Assembly (NCBI RefSeq): GCF_022095615.2 | Contig: NZ_CP155559.1 | Location: forward strand, 4,803,501 to 4,867,500 | Length of the DNA: 64,000 nucleotides | Direction: 5' to 3' | DNA from: Bacillus thuringiensis | Lineage (GTDB): Bacteria; Bacillota; Bacilli; Bacillales; Bacillaceae_G | Shown here: piece by piece, positions 39,432 to 49,956 of the stretch | Numbering within the stretch: the stretch's first letter is position 1 | Layout: every line of letters starts with the position of its first letter | Notes under the pieces: generated by a model | Database searches by the model: none | Seen by the model: the letters and a program-made list of their open reading frames with translations, nothing else | What the model was told of the DNA's origin: nothing | Position numbers and translations under genes: made by a program

Positions 39432-40385
39432 CTACAACAGTGAATATAAAATAGAAGCTAATTTTAATGTATCGTGTCTTACAACACGGTCATCATACTT
39501 CGCTAATTGATCTTGAATGACATCAATATTGCTCTCTTTAAAACGCTCTTCATCTACTACAACTGGTGCCGACAGTTCTTCCTCATATAACTGACGTAAT
39601 TCACAAGGAATATCACGGTTATTTACAATTGCAGTATCAATAAATGGTTTACCTAAATGATCATGTAACGCCTGCACATGGTCAAACGCAGTATATCCCA
39701 TCGTTTCACCAGCTTGCGTCATAACATTACACACATATACCTTCTTCGCTTTTGCAGCAAGAACAGCGTCCCCGATTTTGTTAACAACTAAATTCGGTAA
39801 TATACTCGTATACAAACTTCCTGGACCAAAAACAAGTAAATCAGCTCGTTTAATCTCAGCCAACGTTTCATGTAACGGCTCTACATCTTCTGGAGTTAAA
39901 AAGACGCGGTTAATCTTCTTTCCATAATAAGGAATCTTCGATTCACCTGTTACAATTTCTCCATCTTCTAGTTCCGCATGAAGTACCGCACTTTGATTCG
40001 CTGCCGGTAACACACGTCCTCTGACATTTAACACTTTACTCGTTTCCGTAATCGCATGGAAGAAGTCTCCTGTAATCGAGGTCATACCTGCCAATAATAA
40101 ATTACCTAACGCATGACCTTTCAGCCCGTCTCCCGTTGTGAAACGATGCTGAAATAAAGCTTCCACCAGCGGCTCTACATCTGATAACGCAACAAGTACG
40201 TTACGAATGTCACCTGGGGGTGGAATTTCTAGCTCATCACGTAATCTACCTGAACTGCCACCATCATCAGCGATTGTAACAACTGCTGTAATATCAACTG
40301 GATATTGTTTTAATCCTCGTAATAAAACAGATAGTCCAGTACCGCCTCCCATGATGACAATTTTAGGTTTTCTCTCTTTTTTCAT
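39432..40385 (-). CDS. glmR: Gluconeogenesis factor GlmR/YvcK
   Basis: 317 residues, CofD/UPF0052 fold: IVIMGGGTGLSVLLRGLKQYP, DDGGSSGRLR, GDIRNVLVALS and FGPGSLYTSILPNL. It binds UDP-GlcNAc and stimulates GlmS, steering carbon into cell-wall precursors, and is needed on gluconeogenic carbon sources. ATG 40385 with AAAGGG upstream, only 3 bp from the rapZ stop. Confidence 0.94.
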   Translation of the reverse strand: MKKERKPKIVIMGGGTGLSVLLRGLKQYPVDITAVVTIADDGGSSGRLRDELEIPPPGDIRNVLVALSDVEPLVEALFQHRFTTGDGLKGHALGNLLLAGMTSITGDFFHAITETSKVLNVRGRVLPAANQSAVLHAELEDGEIVTGESKIPYYGKKINRVFLTPEDVEPLHETLAEIKRADLLVFGPGSLYTSILPNLVVNKIGDAVLAAKAKKVYVCNVMTQAGETMGYTAFDHVQALHDHLGKPFIDTAIVNNRDIPCELRQLYEEELSAPVVVDEERFKESNIDVIQDQLAKYDDRVVRHDTLKLASILYSLL

Positions 40386-40388
40386 CCC

Positions 40389-41270
40389 TTAATGGCCCTT
40401 TCTCTTCTCCACATCACGATGAGATACATGAACGCTATACTCTGGTTTCAAATGTTTCCCAAGGTATTCTGTAAGCGTAACAGAACGATGCTGTCCACCT
40501 GTACATCCAATTGCAATTACAAGTTGACTCTTGCCTTCTCTTTTATAATGAGGCAGCATGAAAGTAATAAGATCCGTCAATTTCTCTAAAAACTTATGTG
40601 TCTCATTAAATTTCAGCACATACGATGAAACTTCCTCATCTAGTCCTGTTAATGGCTTCATATGTGGAATGTAATATGGATTTGGTAAAAAACGAACATC
40701 AAATACTAAATCTGCATCAATTGGAATACCGTACTTAAATCCAAATGACATAACATTTACACGAAATGCTTGCTCAGTTTCAGTTGAAAACAGATGAACA
40801 ATTTTTTCACGTAATTCTTTCGGTTTTAAATCCGATGTATCCAGCACAATATTCGCTCGTGCCTTCATATCAGTTAATAAGCCACGCTCCATCTCGATTC
40901 CCTTTAACGGCAAACCAGTTGGTGCAAGTGGATGCGAACGTCTCGTTTCTTTATAACGAGTTACAAGCGTGCCATCTTTCGCATCTAAGAATAAAATATG
41001 AGGAATTATCCATGTACGTTCTGATAAATCATCAAGTGCTCCCCATAAATGTTCAAAAAACTCTCGACCACGTAAATCAACGCCAAGTGCCACTTTATTC
41101 ATTTTCCCTTTTGAATCCGCCATAAGCTCAATAAACTTCGGCAATAACATCGGTGGTAAATTATCTACACAGAAATATCCTAAATCTTCAAAACTTTGTA
41201 AAGCTACTGTCTTTCCAGCTCCAGACATTCCTGTAATAATTACCATTTTTATATCATTATTCTCTGTCAT
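40389..41270 (-). CDS. rapZ: RNase adapter RapZ family nucleotide-binding protein (YvcJ)
   Basis: 293 residues: P-loop GMSGAGKT (residues 14-21), Walker-B like region and the C-terminal domain with [10 protein letters not shown]. In E. coli RapZ controls GlmS through small RNA; B. subtilis YvcJ hydrolyses GTP and affects competence. ATG 41270 has AAGGAGAGG. Conserved cluster yvcI-rapZ-glmR-whiA-crh. Confidence 0.94.
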   Translation of the reverse strand: MTENNDIKMVIITGMSGAGKTVALQSFEDLGYFCVDNLPPMLLPKFIELMADSKGKMNKVALGVDLRGREFFEHLWGALDDLSERTWIIPHILFLDAKDGTLVTRYKETRRSHPLAPTGLPLKGIEMERGLLTDMKARANIVLDTSDLKPKELREKIVHLFSTETEQAFRVNVMSFGFKYGIPIDADLVFDVRFLPNPYYIPHMKPLTGLDEEVSSYVLKFNETHKFLEKLTDLITFMLPHYKREGKSQLVIAIGCTGGQHRSVTLTEYLGKHLKPEYSVHVSHRDVEKRKGH

Positions 41271-41290
41271 CGTATCCTCTCCTTGACGGT

Positions 41291-41749
41291 TTAACTCGGA
41301 TCTAATCGATATGAAAGCAACTCAAAATCTGGGGTATATACAAATGTACCGTAGATTATGCCATTTCCTTTAATTAAATAATCAATAATGTGATAATCTC
41401 CTGGTGCCATTGCTAAATCATCAATTTTGTCAAATGTATGCCAACCAATGATGCCTTCTTCGCTCTCTAGTTTGTTTTCTCCTGCAAAATCTGTCGCTAA
41501 AAAGGAGAACATCATCCATTCAGAAACAACTTTATCACCTTCTTGGATGACAAAGGTGAAGACCCCCTTTAACGCTGGGTTCTTTAAATAAATACCTGTT
41601 TCTTCACGATACTCGCGAACAACGGAATCTCTTACAGTCTCACCACGCTCCATTTTCCCGCCTGGTGCAACCCACCAATTTCGGCGAGGTTTTTGGAGTA
41701 AGAGTACTTCATTATCTCTAATTAACACACAGTTTGTCACTCTTTGCAT
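41291..41749 (-). CDS. yvcI: Nudix hydrolase YvcI
   Basis: 152 residues. The Nudix box is seen as [24 protein letters not shown] (23-residue motif with its REXXEE core). Substrate is probably a nucleotide diphosphate derivative; B. subtilis YvcI has been tied to GDP/diphosphate turnover. ATG 41749 has GAGGTGAAG. First gene of its cluster, 20 bp before rapZ. Confidence 0.9.
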   Translation of the reverse strand: MQRVTNCVLIRDNEVLLLQKPRRNWWVAPGGKMERGETVRDSVVREYREETGIYLKNPALKGVFTFVIQEGDKVVSEWMMFSFLATDFAGENKLESEEGIIGWHTFDKIDDLAMAPGDYHIIDYLIKGNGIIYGTFVYTPDFELLSYRLDPS

Positions 41750-41937
41750 GTTTCTTCACCTCAGCTACTTGCAGTAAATTTCTCACTGCATACTCATTTC
41801 ATTATACTATCAAAAACAGTTTGCTACAACGAAGGAGCCAGTCCTCTTTCGCTAAGTACATGCTACTCAACAATTTTAAAAAGGCTTTCTATAACAAGCA
41901 ATGTAAATGCCCGGACTTTCAATGAATAGCATGAAAA

Positions 41938-41971
41938 AATCCCCTTGACGATTTTTATCGTCAAGGGGATT
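41938..41971 (-). terminator. Terminator of the DUF368 gene
   Basis: AATCCCCTTGACGAT / ATCGTCAAGGGGATT, perfect 15-bp stem with a 4-nt loop and a T-run on the minus strand. Confidence 0.92.
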
Positions 41972-41978
41972 AAAGCCC

Positions 41979-42785
41979 TTATTTCTTACCAAAATAAGTA
42001 ACAATCGCAAATCCTAAAATAAAGGTAATAATTGAACTTATAATTGAAAATCCTCCAGTTGGAATACCAGGGAACACAATTACAATCGAGCCGATAACAA
42101 GTCCAATAATTGCCGCAAATGTCATACTTTTATAACGATCTAACAAGAAACTAATTCCTTTACTACTTACAACAAACCCTGCCATAACACCGGCACCGAT
42201 AACTACGATTAAAGGTAAGTTCAGTGTAGTTAAAGCATTAATTGCTGTCGGATACACACCAATAATTAATAAAATAAATGATCCACTAATTCCAGGCAGC
42301 AACATAGCCATACTAGCCATCCAGCCCGCGAAAAATAAACCAATTGCATTTAAAATTGTTAACGTCGTAATTGGATCTGCTGCCTTATCTGGTTTAAAGA
42401 AAGCTGTGATCGCAACAAGAATTGCTGCAACTATTAATAAAACAATGTGCTTACCTTTAAACGACGACTTTGCATCAGCTTCCCTCATTAACATCGGTAA
42501 TATACTAATAATTAAACCGAGGAAGAAAAATTGAGTCGGTTCATAATGATTTGCAAGTAAATATTTAATAACGTGACTTAACGTTAAAAATGCTGCTGCC
42601 ACACCAGCTGCAAGGGGAATTAAAAATCCTAAATGCTTTTTCCATTCACGACTAAAGAACCCACTAATTGCCGCAAGCAATTGTTCATAAATCCCTAACA
42701 CAACAGCGATTGTACCGCCGCTCACACCAGGAATTAAATCACTAACGCCCATACAAAATCCACGATATATATTACGCCATTCCAT
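41979..42785 (-). CDS. DUF368 family membrane protein, candidate undecaprenyl-phosphate flippase
   Basis: 268 residues, about eight TM helices, with the family hallmark MGVSDLIPGVSGGTIAVVLGIYE near the N-terminus and a second AMLLPGISGSFILLIIGVY repeat. DUF368 proteins (PopT in S. aureus) have been shown to recycle undecaprenyl phosphate. The frame opens at 42803; ATG 42785 has GAGG 11 nt upstream and gives the usual start MEWRNIYRGF; the other start has only AAGAA. Monocistronic. Confidence 0.85.
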   Translation of the reverse strand: MEWRNIYRGFCMGVSDLIPGVSGGTIAVVLGIYEQLLAAISGFFSREWKKHLGFLIPLAAGVAAAFLTLSHVIKYLLANHYEPTQFFFLGLIISILPMLMREADAKSSFKGKHIVLLIVAAILVAITAFFKPDKAADPITTLTILNAIGLFFAGWMASMAMLLPGISGSFILLIIGVYPTAINALTTLNLPLIVVIGAGVMAGFVVSSKGISFLLDRYKSMTFAAIIGLVIGSIVIVFPGIPTGGFSIISSIITFILGFAIVTYFGKK

Positions 42786-42898
42786 ACTGAATAAATTCCT
42801 CATTTCTTATAGTGATTTTTTCCGTAAAGTCCAGTATATCAATAAGAAAGCTTATAATCCTAATATTTTTTGACAAAACTTTGACATTTTCACAAAAA

Positions 42899-42925
42899 AA
42901 GAAAGCTCCTATCGGTAGCTTTCTT
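42899..42925 (-). terminator. Terminator of trxB
   Basis: AAGAAAGCT / AGCTTTCTT with inner GG/CC pairs, then seven T on the minus strand. Confidence 0.85.
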
Positions 42926-42945
42926 CTCAAAAGACATGTTATCCC

Positions 42946-43917
<972 letters not shown>

Positions 43918-43987
43918 TCATTCCTACACAATTAAGTTACCCTCATTATACTGTTAGCATCATTTTTTTCCCAATGATTTGCTTACC

Positions 43988-45499
43988 CTATGTGTGCGTA
44001 CGCTTAACAGCCTGCACATACTTTCGAACAGTCGCCACAGATACATTATATACATCTCCGAGCTCCGACTGTGTCATCTTATTTCCTTGTTCGCCGCGCA
44101 CAATATATTCAACCGCAGCTGACCAGCCGTATACATTTGTAAAAGCTGCCCCAGATGTATATAAACGTATAAACGTACAAAACCAAAATTGTAAACACTC
44201 TTCGATTAATTCATCATCTTTTTTCGTATAATTATATAAGGCATCCGCAATTTGCGCGCACTGTTCAAATTGCTGTAAATCAGCTGGAATGCTCTTATGG
44301 CTATTAAGTAAAAAGAAATACTTTGCAAGTTGCGATACGATTGGAACACCGTTCTTCGCCTGCGTTACATCAAAGAAGAATCCTACCTTCTCTGGCGTTG
44401 ACAATTCATTCATTAAATATAAAGCTAGCATCTGTTCCTCTAGCGTCGCACTTTGTTGAAATGATTTTCGTAATTCTTCAAATAATACGTTTTGTCCTTC
44501 ATCTGCTAAGTTCAGCGCATTCCACGGTTCTTTTCCCTTTTTATCAGGGTGCAATTCTACAACATGCTGCCACATTTTTTCAGCTACTTGCTGATCTTTC
44601 ACCATATAAGCAGAATATGCAAACCAATAATAAAAACTAACGTCTCCCTCGTATCCTTGACGCTTTAATACTTTGAACCATTTATATGCAGGCTCAAAAT
44701 GACCAATTGTTGCAAGTGTCGTTCCAAGTTTCAAACGATGCTCGAACGAAATCGGATATACTGAAACTAACTGCTCCGCTAACGCTTCCACTTGTTTATG
44801 CTCTCCAATTGAATATAGGAAAATAAGCGTATTACAAAGCGCATGTATATTACCAGGATTTTTCTCTAAAATCATTTCCGTTAACTTCAGAGCTTTATCT
44901 ACATTACCAGATTGAAAATGTGCAATGGCTAAATTATTATGACCCGACCAAAATTCCGGATAATCTTTTGTAACAATTTCTAATGTAGCAATTGCTTCTT
45001 CCAATTGTCCATTACGAATATAACGATTCGCTTCTTCCTGCATAACAATTAGATCATCTTCATCCTCAATCTCTTCCGCACCCATCGCTTCTTCTTCCAT
45101 AATTTCAAGTAATTCTAATGTATCTTCTACAAATTCCTTCTCTTCTGCAACTTCTAAATAGCGATCCGCATACTTTTTCGCCTGCTGAAATAGCCCCATA
45201 TATGCATAATTATTTGCAATAAAATAATAGCACTGTTCCAGTTCTGGATTAGATCTAACAAGCTTAAAGAAGATTTGATTCGACTCTTGATATTCACCAG
45301 CCTCAGATAATACTGTTGCTAATTGGCATAAAATAAACGGCTCCTTCTCACTTTGTGCCGCTCTTCGAAAATATTTAATTGCATCTTGTAATTTTTGCCC
45401 TTTGTAAGCCCTCATCCCTTTTTTATAAAAGAAGTCCGCTAATTGATTAAAAGAGATAACTTGTCCGTTCTCCTTATATATTCCTTGATTTTTCCCCAT
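43988..45499 (-). CDS. TPR-repeat protein with C-terminal helix-turn-helix (YvcD-like)
   Basis: 503 residues. At least six tetratricopeptide-like repeats are visible (for example DAIKYFRRAAQSEKEPF, QAKKYADRYLEVAEE, EAIATLEIVTKDYPEFW, KALKLTEMILEKNPGNI), an acidic insert at about 160-175, and a C-terminal helix-turn-helix (TQSELGDVYNVSVATVRKYVQAV). The frame opens at 45574; ATG 45499 has GGAGG at the right distance. Upstream of trxB as B. subtilis yvcD is. Probably a scaffold or regulator; function unknown. Confidence 0.85.
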   Translation of the reverse strand: MGKNQGIYKENGQVISFNQLADFFYKKGMRAYKGQKLQDAIKYFRRAAQSEKEPFILCQLATVLSEAGEYQESNQIFFKLVRSNPELEQCYYFIANNYAYMGLFQQAKKYADRYLEVAEEKEFVEDTLELLEIMEEEAMGAEEIEDEDDLIVMQEEANRYIRNGQLEEAIATLEIVTKDYPEFWSGHNNLAIAHFQSGNVDKALKLTEMILEKNPGNIHALCNTLIFLYSIGEHKQVEALAEQLVSVYPISFEHRLKLGTTLATIGHFEPAYKWFKVLKRQGYEGDVSFYYWFAYSAYMVKDQQVAEKMWQHVVELHPDKKGKEPWNALNLADEGQNVLFEELRKSFQQSATLEEQMLALYLMNELSTPEKVGFFFDVTQAKNGVPIVSQLAKYFFLLNSHKSIPADLQQFEQCAQIADALYNYTKKDDELIEECLQFWFCTFIRLYTSGAAFTNVYGWSAAVEYIVRGEQGNKMTQSELGDVYNVSVATVRKYVQAVKRTHT

Positions 45500-45644
45500 A
45501 TATCCTCCAGTTTTTTGTTTTCTTCGTTCACACATTCTTCTATCTATAAGTATAAACGATTCCGTAAAAAACAAAACAGTATATTATACTCAATTATTTC
45601 CTTTTTATTCATTAAAAAAGAAGAGAAATGTTACATTTTTGGCA

Positions 45645-46151
45645 TCAGCCTTCTCTAGCATCCATTTCTTCTTTCGTATAAATAACACGCATTGGATTTC
45701 CACCCACGAAAGCACCACTTGGGACATCTCTATGAACAAGTGTGCCTGCTGAAACAATCGCGCCATCCCCGATTTTCACACCTGGTAATATAGTCGTATT
45801 TGCTCCAATCATCACTTCATTTCCTATGATGATCTCTCCAAGTCGATATTCCCGAATTAAATATTCATGTGCTAAAAGCGTTGTATTATAGCCGATAATC
45901 GAATTTCCTCCCACAGTTATCTTTTCTGGGAACATAATGTCCGGCATTACCATAAGCGCAAATGATGTTTTCTTTCCGACTTTCATCCGTAAAAATGTGC
46001 GGTACAACCAATTCTTGACGGATAAAAATGGCGTATAACGCGCAATTTGGATAATAATAAAGTTTTTCATTACCTTCCAAAAAGACACTGTTTTATACAC
46101 ATTCCATAATGAATTTTCTCCCGAAACAGGATAGCGCGTTGTCCGTCGCAC
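45645..46151 (-). CDS. yvoF: Hexapeptide-repeat acyltransferase YvoF
   Basis: 168 residues with a left-handed beta-helix built from hexapeptide repeats (ITVGGNSIIGYNTTLLAHEY, IIIGNEVMIGANTTILPGVKIGDGAIVSAGTLV), typical of maltose/galactoside-type O-acetyltransferases; catalytic histidine probably in LLAHEYL. Start GTG 46151 with GAGGAG. Downstream of ppaX with a repeat fragment between them. Acceptor unknown. Confidence 0.85.
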   Translation of the reverse strand: MRRTTRYPVSGENSLWNVYKTVSFWKVMKNFIIIQIARYTPFLSVKNWLYRTFLRMKVGKKTSFALMVMPDIMFPEKITVGGNSIIGYNTTLLAHEYLIREYRLGEIIIGNEVMIGANTTILPGVKIGDGAIVSAGTLVHRDVPSGAFVGGNPMRVIYTKEEMDAREG

Positions 46152-46165
46152 TTAACTCGCTCCTC

Positions 46166-46226
46166 TACTAAAAAGTGAAACTGTAAGTTAATGGGGAAAT
46201 CCCCCCCTACTAACTTACTTGGACCT
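46166..46226. repeat. Partial bcr1-like element
   Basis: AAAGTGAAACTGTAAGTTAATGGGG...CCCCCCTACTAACTTAC...GGACCTTTATG follows the order of blocks in the first third of the element at 22384-22539, with a different hairpin arm. It fills the ppaX-yvoF gap. Confidence 0.45.
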
Positions 46227-46877
46227 TTATGAACGGTTCATATCAGACAAAATCGGTAGCAAATCACTCATTTTATCTAGCATAAAGTCCGGATTGTAAG
46301 CCTCTAAATACGCTCTACCTTTCAACGTCCATGAGACAGCAACTGTTTTCGTACCAGCATTTTGTCCGCCAACAATATCATGATGGTTATCCCCGACCAT
46401 CACTGCTTCTTCCGGCTTCGCATCTAATAGCTCAAGTGCTTTTTGAAGTGGCTCTGGATGTGGTTTCACATGCTCTACATCATCAATTGTCACGACAACA
46501 TCAAAAAATTCATCAAGCTTTGATAACCTTAATCCCATCTCAACTGTTTGTCTCGCTTTCGTTGTAACAATACCAACTTTATAGCCTTGCTTCTTCAACT
46601 CTTGAACTGTTTCATATACAGTTTCATATTCTTCCACTAATTCATCGTGATGATCATGGTTAAATTGACGATAACATGTAATCATCTCTTCAACCTTGTT
46701 TTCATCAATCTTGCTGAAAGTATCATGTAAAGAAGGGCCGATAAATGGCAATACATCTTCACGCTTATATTGATTTGGATAATATGTATGTAACGTATGT
46801 AAAAAAGAAGAAATAATAAGTTCGTTTGTATTAATTAAAGTCCCATCTAAATCAAATAACACTGTATTTATTCTCAT
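46227..46877 (-). CDS. ppaX: Pyrophosphatase PpaX
   Basis: 216 residues, HAD superfamily: [14 protein letters not shown] (nucleophile D9), VTTKAR (Thr motif II), KPHPEPL (Lys) and [12 protein letters not shown] (motif IV). PpaX hydrolyses the pyrophosphate made when HprK dephosphorylates Ser-P HPr or Crh by phosphorolysis. Located in the conserved hprK-lgt-ppaX-yvoF string. Confidence 0.95.
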   Translation of the reverse strand: MRINTVLFDLDGTLINTNELIISSFLHTLHTYYPNQYKREDVLPFIGPSLHDTFSKIDENKVEEMITCYRQFNHDHHDELVEEYETVYETVQELKKQGYKVGIVTTKARQTVEMGLRLSKLDEFFDVVVTIDDVEHVKPHPEPLQKALELLDAKPEEAVMVGDNHHDIVGGQNAGTKTVAVSWTLKGRAYLEAYNPDFMLDKMSDLLPILSDMNRS

Positions 46878-46944
46878 TGCCTTAGTCCCTTCTCTTTCCT
46901 GAATATGAAAGAAGCAGCACCTTATAATAAGATGCTACTTTTCT

Positions 46945-47757
46945 CTAATTTTCCGAATATCTTTTATCAGCTTGCCCCATTTTTCGTCTCACAATAATGA
47001 AAATAATAGAAATAACAACAAGTCCAATTGACATTACTTGTGCGATACGAAGTGGTCCTAGCATTAAACTATCTGTACGTAAGCCTTCTACGAAGAAGCG
47101 CCCTACTGAATACCAAATTAAATATGTGAAGAATAATTCCCCGCGTCGTAAATTCACTTTTCGTAATGCAAGTAATAAAATGACACCTGCAAAATTCCAT
47201 AATGATTCATATAAAAACGTCGGATGATAGTATACACCATCAATGTACATTTGATTAATAATGAAATCTGGTAAATGAAGGCCTTCTAAAAACTGTCTCG
47301 TTACTTCATCACCATGTGCCTCTTGGTTCATAAAGTTTCCCCATCGGCCAATTGCTTGTCCTAGTAAAATACTTGGCGCAGCAATATCAGCCAACTTCCA
47401 GAATGAAACCCCGCGGCGTTTCGCAAAAAGAATCCCTGTAATAACAGCCCCGATTAAACCACCATGAATCGCCAAGCCACCTTGACGAATATTAATAATT
47501 TGACTCGGATTTTGCGCGTAATATTCCCATTCAAAAATAACATAGTACATTCTCGCAAATAGAATAGCAATCGGTACTGCAATTAATACAAGGTCAACAA
47601 ATGTATCTTTTGGAATACCTAGCCTTTCCCCCTCGCGAGTTGCTAGCCAAAGACCTAATAGCACACCTGTACCGATAATAATCCCGTACCAATAAACAGG
47701 AAACGGTCCAAGTTGGATCGCTACACGGTCAAGCTGTGGTACAGAACCTAACAGCAT
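46945..47757 (-). CDS. lgt: Prolipoprotein diacylglyceryl transferase
   Basis: 270 residues, seven TM helices; transfers diacylglycerol from phosphatidylglycerol to the lipobox cysteine. The Lgt signature [16 protein letters not shown] and the HGGLIGA segment are present. The frame opens at 47778; ATG 47757 has GGGAGG at 8 nt. Follows hprK by 24 bp. It would process the lipoproteins FatB and YhcN-like seen in this window. Confidence 0.97.
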   Translation of the reverse strand: MLLGSVPQLDRVAIQLGPFPVYWYGIIIGTGVLLGLWLATREGERLGIPKDTFVDLVLIAVPIAILFARMYYVIFEWEYYAQNPSQIINIRQGGLAIHGGLIGAVITGILFAKRRGVSFWKLADIAAPSILLGQAIGRWGNFMNQEAHGDEVTRQFLEGLHLPDFIINQMYIDGVYYHPTFLYESLWNFAGVILLLALRKVNLRRGELFFTYLIWYSVGRFFVEGLRTDSLMLGPLRIAQVMSIGLVVISIIFIIVRRKMGQADKRYSEN

Positions 47758-47781
47758 ATGTATGACCTCCCTCTCCAAAGT

Positions 47782-48711
47782 TTACTCCTGATTTCCTAAC
47801 TCAATCGCACTCATTAATCGTTCAGAGAACTGCTGTGCTGCATTGACTCCCATACGTTTTAAACGGAAGTTCATCGCTGCTACTTCAATAATAACAGCCA
47901 AGTTTCGACCAGGACGAACTGGAAGTGTAATCTTCGTAAGTTCTGTATCAATAATCTTCATCTTCTCTTCATCAAGACCTAAGCGATCATAATTTTTCTT
48001 TTGATCCCAAATTTCAAGATTAATAACAAGCGTAATACGCTTATAATTTCGCACTGCCCCTGCACCGAATAACGTCATAACGTTAATGATACCTAGACCA
48101 CGAATTTCTAATAAATGCTCAATTAAATCTGGTGAGCTTCCTACTAATGTATCTTCATCTTCTTGGCGAATTTCTACACTATCATCCGCAACAAGGCGGT
48201 GGCCACGCTTCACAAGTTCAAGAGCTGTCTCACTTTTACCAACACCACTTTGACCTGTAATTAAAACACCAACACCGTAAATATCTACTAATACACCATG
48301 AACAGCAGTTGTTGGTGCTAACTTACCTTCTAAATAATTGGTTAAACGACTTGATAATCTCGTTGTCGTTTGAGAAGAACGTAATAAAGGCATGCCTGAT
48401 TCACGTGATGCTTGTAATAACTCGTCTGGTACATCTTGATTACGAGTTATAATAATACATGGTGTCTCCTCGGTACAAAGCGCTTTCATTCTCTCTTGTT
48501 TTTGCTCTGTTGTTAACGTATCAAAGAACGTAAGCTCCGTCTTTCCAAGAAGCTGTACGCGATCAGCTGGATAATATGTAAAAAATCCGGCCATTTCAAT
48601 TCCAGGTCGTGATAAATCACTTGTATCAATCGGACGATGAATTCCTTCTTCACCACTTATTAACTCCAATTGAAATTGTTCAATTAAATCTTTTGTCCTT
48701 ACTTTCGGCAT
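47782..48711 (-). CDS. hprK: HPr kinase/phosphorylase
   Basis: 309 residues: N-terminal MurE-like domain (1-130) and a C-terminal P-loop domain with Walker A GQSGVGKS (153-160) and the HprK signature [17 protein letters not shown]. It phosphorylates S46 of HPr and Crh in response to ATP/FBP and reverses this with phosphate. A long upstream open frame exists to 48849, but ATG 48711 (MPKVRTKDL) has GGAGG at 9 nt. Confidence 0.97.
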   Translation of the reverse strand: MPKVRTKDLIEQFQLELISGEEGIHRPIDTSDLSRPGIEMAGFFTYYPADRVQLLGKTELTFFDTLTTEQKQERMKALCTEETPCIIITRNQDVPDELLQASRESGMPLLRSSQTTTRLSSRLTNYLEGKLAPTTAVHGVLVDIYGVGVLITGQSGVGKSETALELVKRGHRLVADDSVEIRQEDEDTLVGSSPDLIEHLLEIRGLGIINVMTLFGAGAVRNYKRITLVINLEIWDQKKNYDRLGLDEEKMKIIDTELTKITLPVRPGRNLAVIIEVAAMNFRLKRMGVNAAQQFSERLMSAIELGNQE

Positions 48712-48867
48712 ATGTATAAACCTCCACTCCGCTGCGGGTTCAGTCTCATTTGATGTAAAATTCCATTCTACCGGATATTGTACCATTTTTTTCTGGAAAC
48801 AAGAAATACGGTTTCTACTAAATAGAAAAAAACATTTCATACACATCATGAAATGTTTTTCTTTTTG

Positions 48868-49248
48868 TCATTTTCTCTTTTTTTCATATAAAGGTTCCAC
48901 AATTGCCTTTTCAATAATCATATTAAAAATTGAAATACAAATTGCCGCAACAATTGCTACACCAAACCCTGATATATTAAATGCATCTCCTAATAATGAA
49001 TCTGCTATTTTTAGCGTAATCGCATTAATAACAATTAAGAAGAACCCGAAAGTTACAACCGTAATTGGTAGCGTAATTAAAATTAAAAACGGTTTTACGA
49101 ACACATTTAAAACAGCCAAGATAATACTCGCAATAATTGCAGTTTGTATATTTGCTACGTAAAACGCGTCTGGTGCAATCCCTTTTAAAAGTCCCGATAC
49201 AGCGATTAACACAACGCTATTTACAAGAAGTGATACAATCCATCTCAT
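48868..49248 (-). CDS. yvlD: YvlD family (phage-holin IV) membrane protein
   Basis: 126 residues, four TM helices; the motif NVFVKPFLILITLPITVVTFGFFLIVINAI is diagnostic for the YvlD group. B. subtilis yvlABCD is linked to envelope stress and LiaH-independent responses; the exact role is unclear. Starts are ambiguous: ATG 49260 abuts the AAAAGG, ATG 49248 is 12 nt away and matches the family start MRW. Upstream of hprK. Confidence 0.85.
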   Translation of the reverse strand: MRWIVSLLVNSVVLIAVSGLLKGIAPDAFYVANIQTAIIASIILAVLNVFVKPFLILITLPITVVTFGFFLIVINAITLKIADSLLGDAFNISGFGVAIVAAICISIFNMIIEKAIVEPLYEKKRK

Positions 49249-49362
49249 TTTCTTACACATCCTTTTGACATATATATTTCATCATACGCTAATAGATAAT
49301 AAACGCAAGTAGCATGCAAATACTTCTATCAACTTATTCTACTCTTCACGCTTGTATACCTA

Positions 49363-49812
49363 CTAACATCTCCCCGCAAAATAAGGGCCATACCATCCAT
49401 GTTCATGCGTTTTCACAAAGGTCCAAGTGAAATCTTTGTCTACAAGATAGATATCGCCTTTATATGCATCATCTATTTCACGCAATATATCCTCCATACG
49501 TAATAAACTCGCATCCGTTATTAGCAGTACTTCCTCACAATGTTGATAGAATATATAACAATTCTTTTTCACTTCATTATGAAACGCATTCTCCGCTGCT
49601 TTACCCTCTAAACAATTCTTTTTCTCATAACTAAATACGTGCCAAAGATACCCACATGCATACTTATCTCCATAAAGGAAAATGTCTTCTTTTTCCTCAT
49701 AACTTAAATGGTTTGCAAAGTGATCCTCCCAGCGCTTGCGAAAGTATACACCCCAATTTTGAAACTCTCTTACTTTCATATTTTTCTTTCTTAAAACATC
49801 TATAAACTCCAT
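49363..49812 (-). CDS. DUF4275 family protein
   Basis: 149 residues, soluble and rich in aromatic residues: FQNWGVYFRKRWEDHFANHL, KYACGYLWHVFSYEKKNC and the end HEHGWYGPYFAGRC. These W/Y/C-rich blocks are typical of DUF4275, of unknown function. ATG 49812 has GGGGGAG only 4 nt upstream. It stands alone between yvlD and a repeat fragment. Confidence 0.75.
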   Translation of the reverse strand: MEFIDVLRKKNMKVREFQNWGVYFRKRWEDHFANHLSYEEKEDIFLYGDKYACGYLWHVFSYEKKNCLEGKAAENAFHNEVKKNCYIFYQHCEEVLLITDASLLRMEDILREIDDAYKGDIYLVDKDFTWTFVKTHEHGWYGPYFAGRC

Positions 49813-49822
49813 TTTCTCCCCC

Positions 49823-49915
49823 TATAAAGCGAATTTTTAATCAGTAGGGATTTTGTTCATCCCCACTGATTATTAGTTAAATCAATCGGATTGCCCACAA
49901 ATAGCGGGATAAAAT
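49823..49915. repeat. bcr1-like element with internal deletion (93 bp)
   Basis: TATAAAGCGAATTTTTAATCAGTAGGG...CCCCACTGATTATTAGTTAAATCAATCGGATTGCCCACAAATAGCGGGATAAA matches both ends of the element at 22384-22539, but the long central hairpin is missing; the join is at ATCGGA / TTGCCC. Confidence 0.7.
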
Positions 49916-49946
49916 AAAAACCGAGCGTCATTTCCACTCGGTTTTT
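49916..49946 (-). terminator. Terminator of uvrBA
   Basis: AAAAACCGAG / CTCGGTTTTT, 10-bp stem, 11 bp after the uvrA stop; reads in both directions. Confidence 0.85.
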
Positions 49947-49956
49947 ATGAATACAC

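Noticed and set aside
48712..48849. 46-residue N-terminal extension of HprK
   Set aside because: The extension has no family counterpart, and ATG 48711 with GGAGG explains the usual 309-residue protein.
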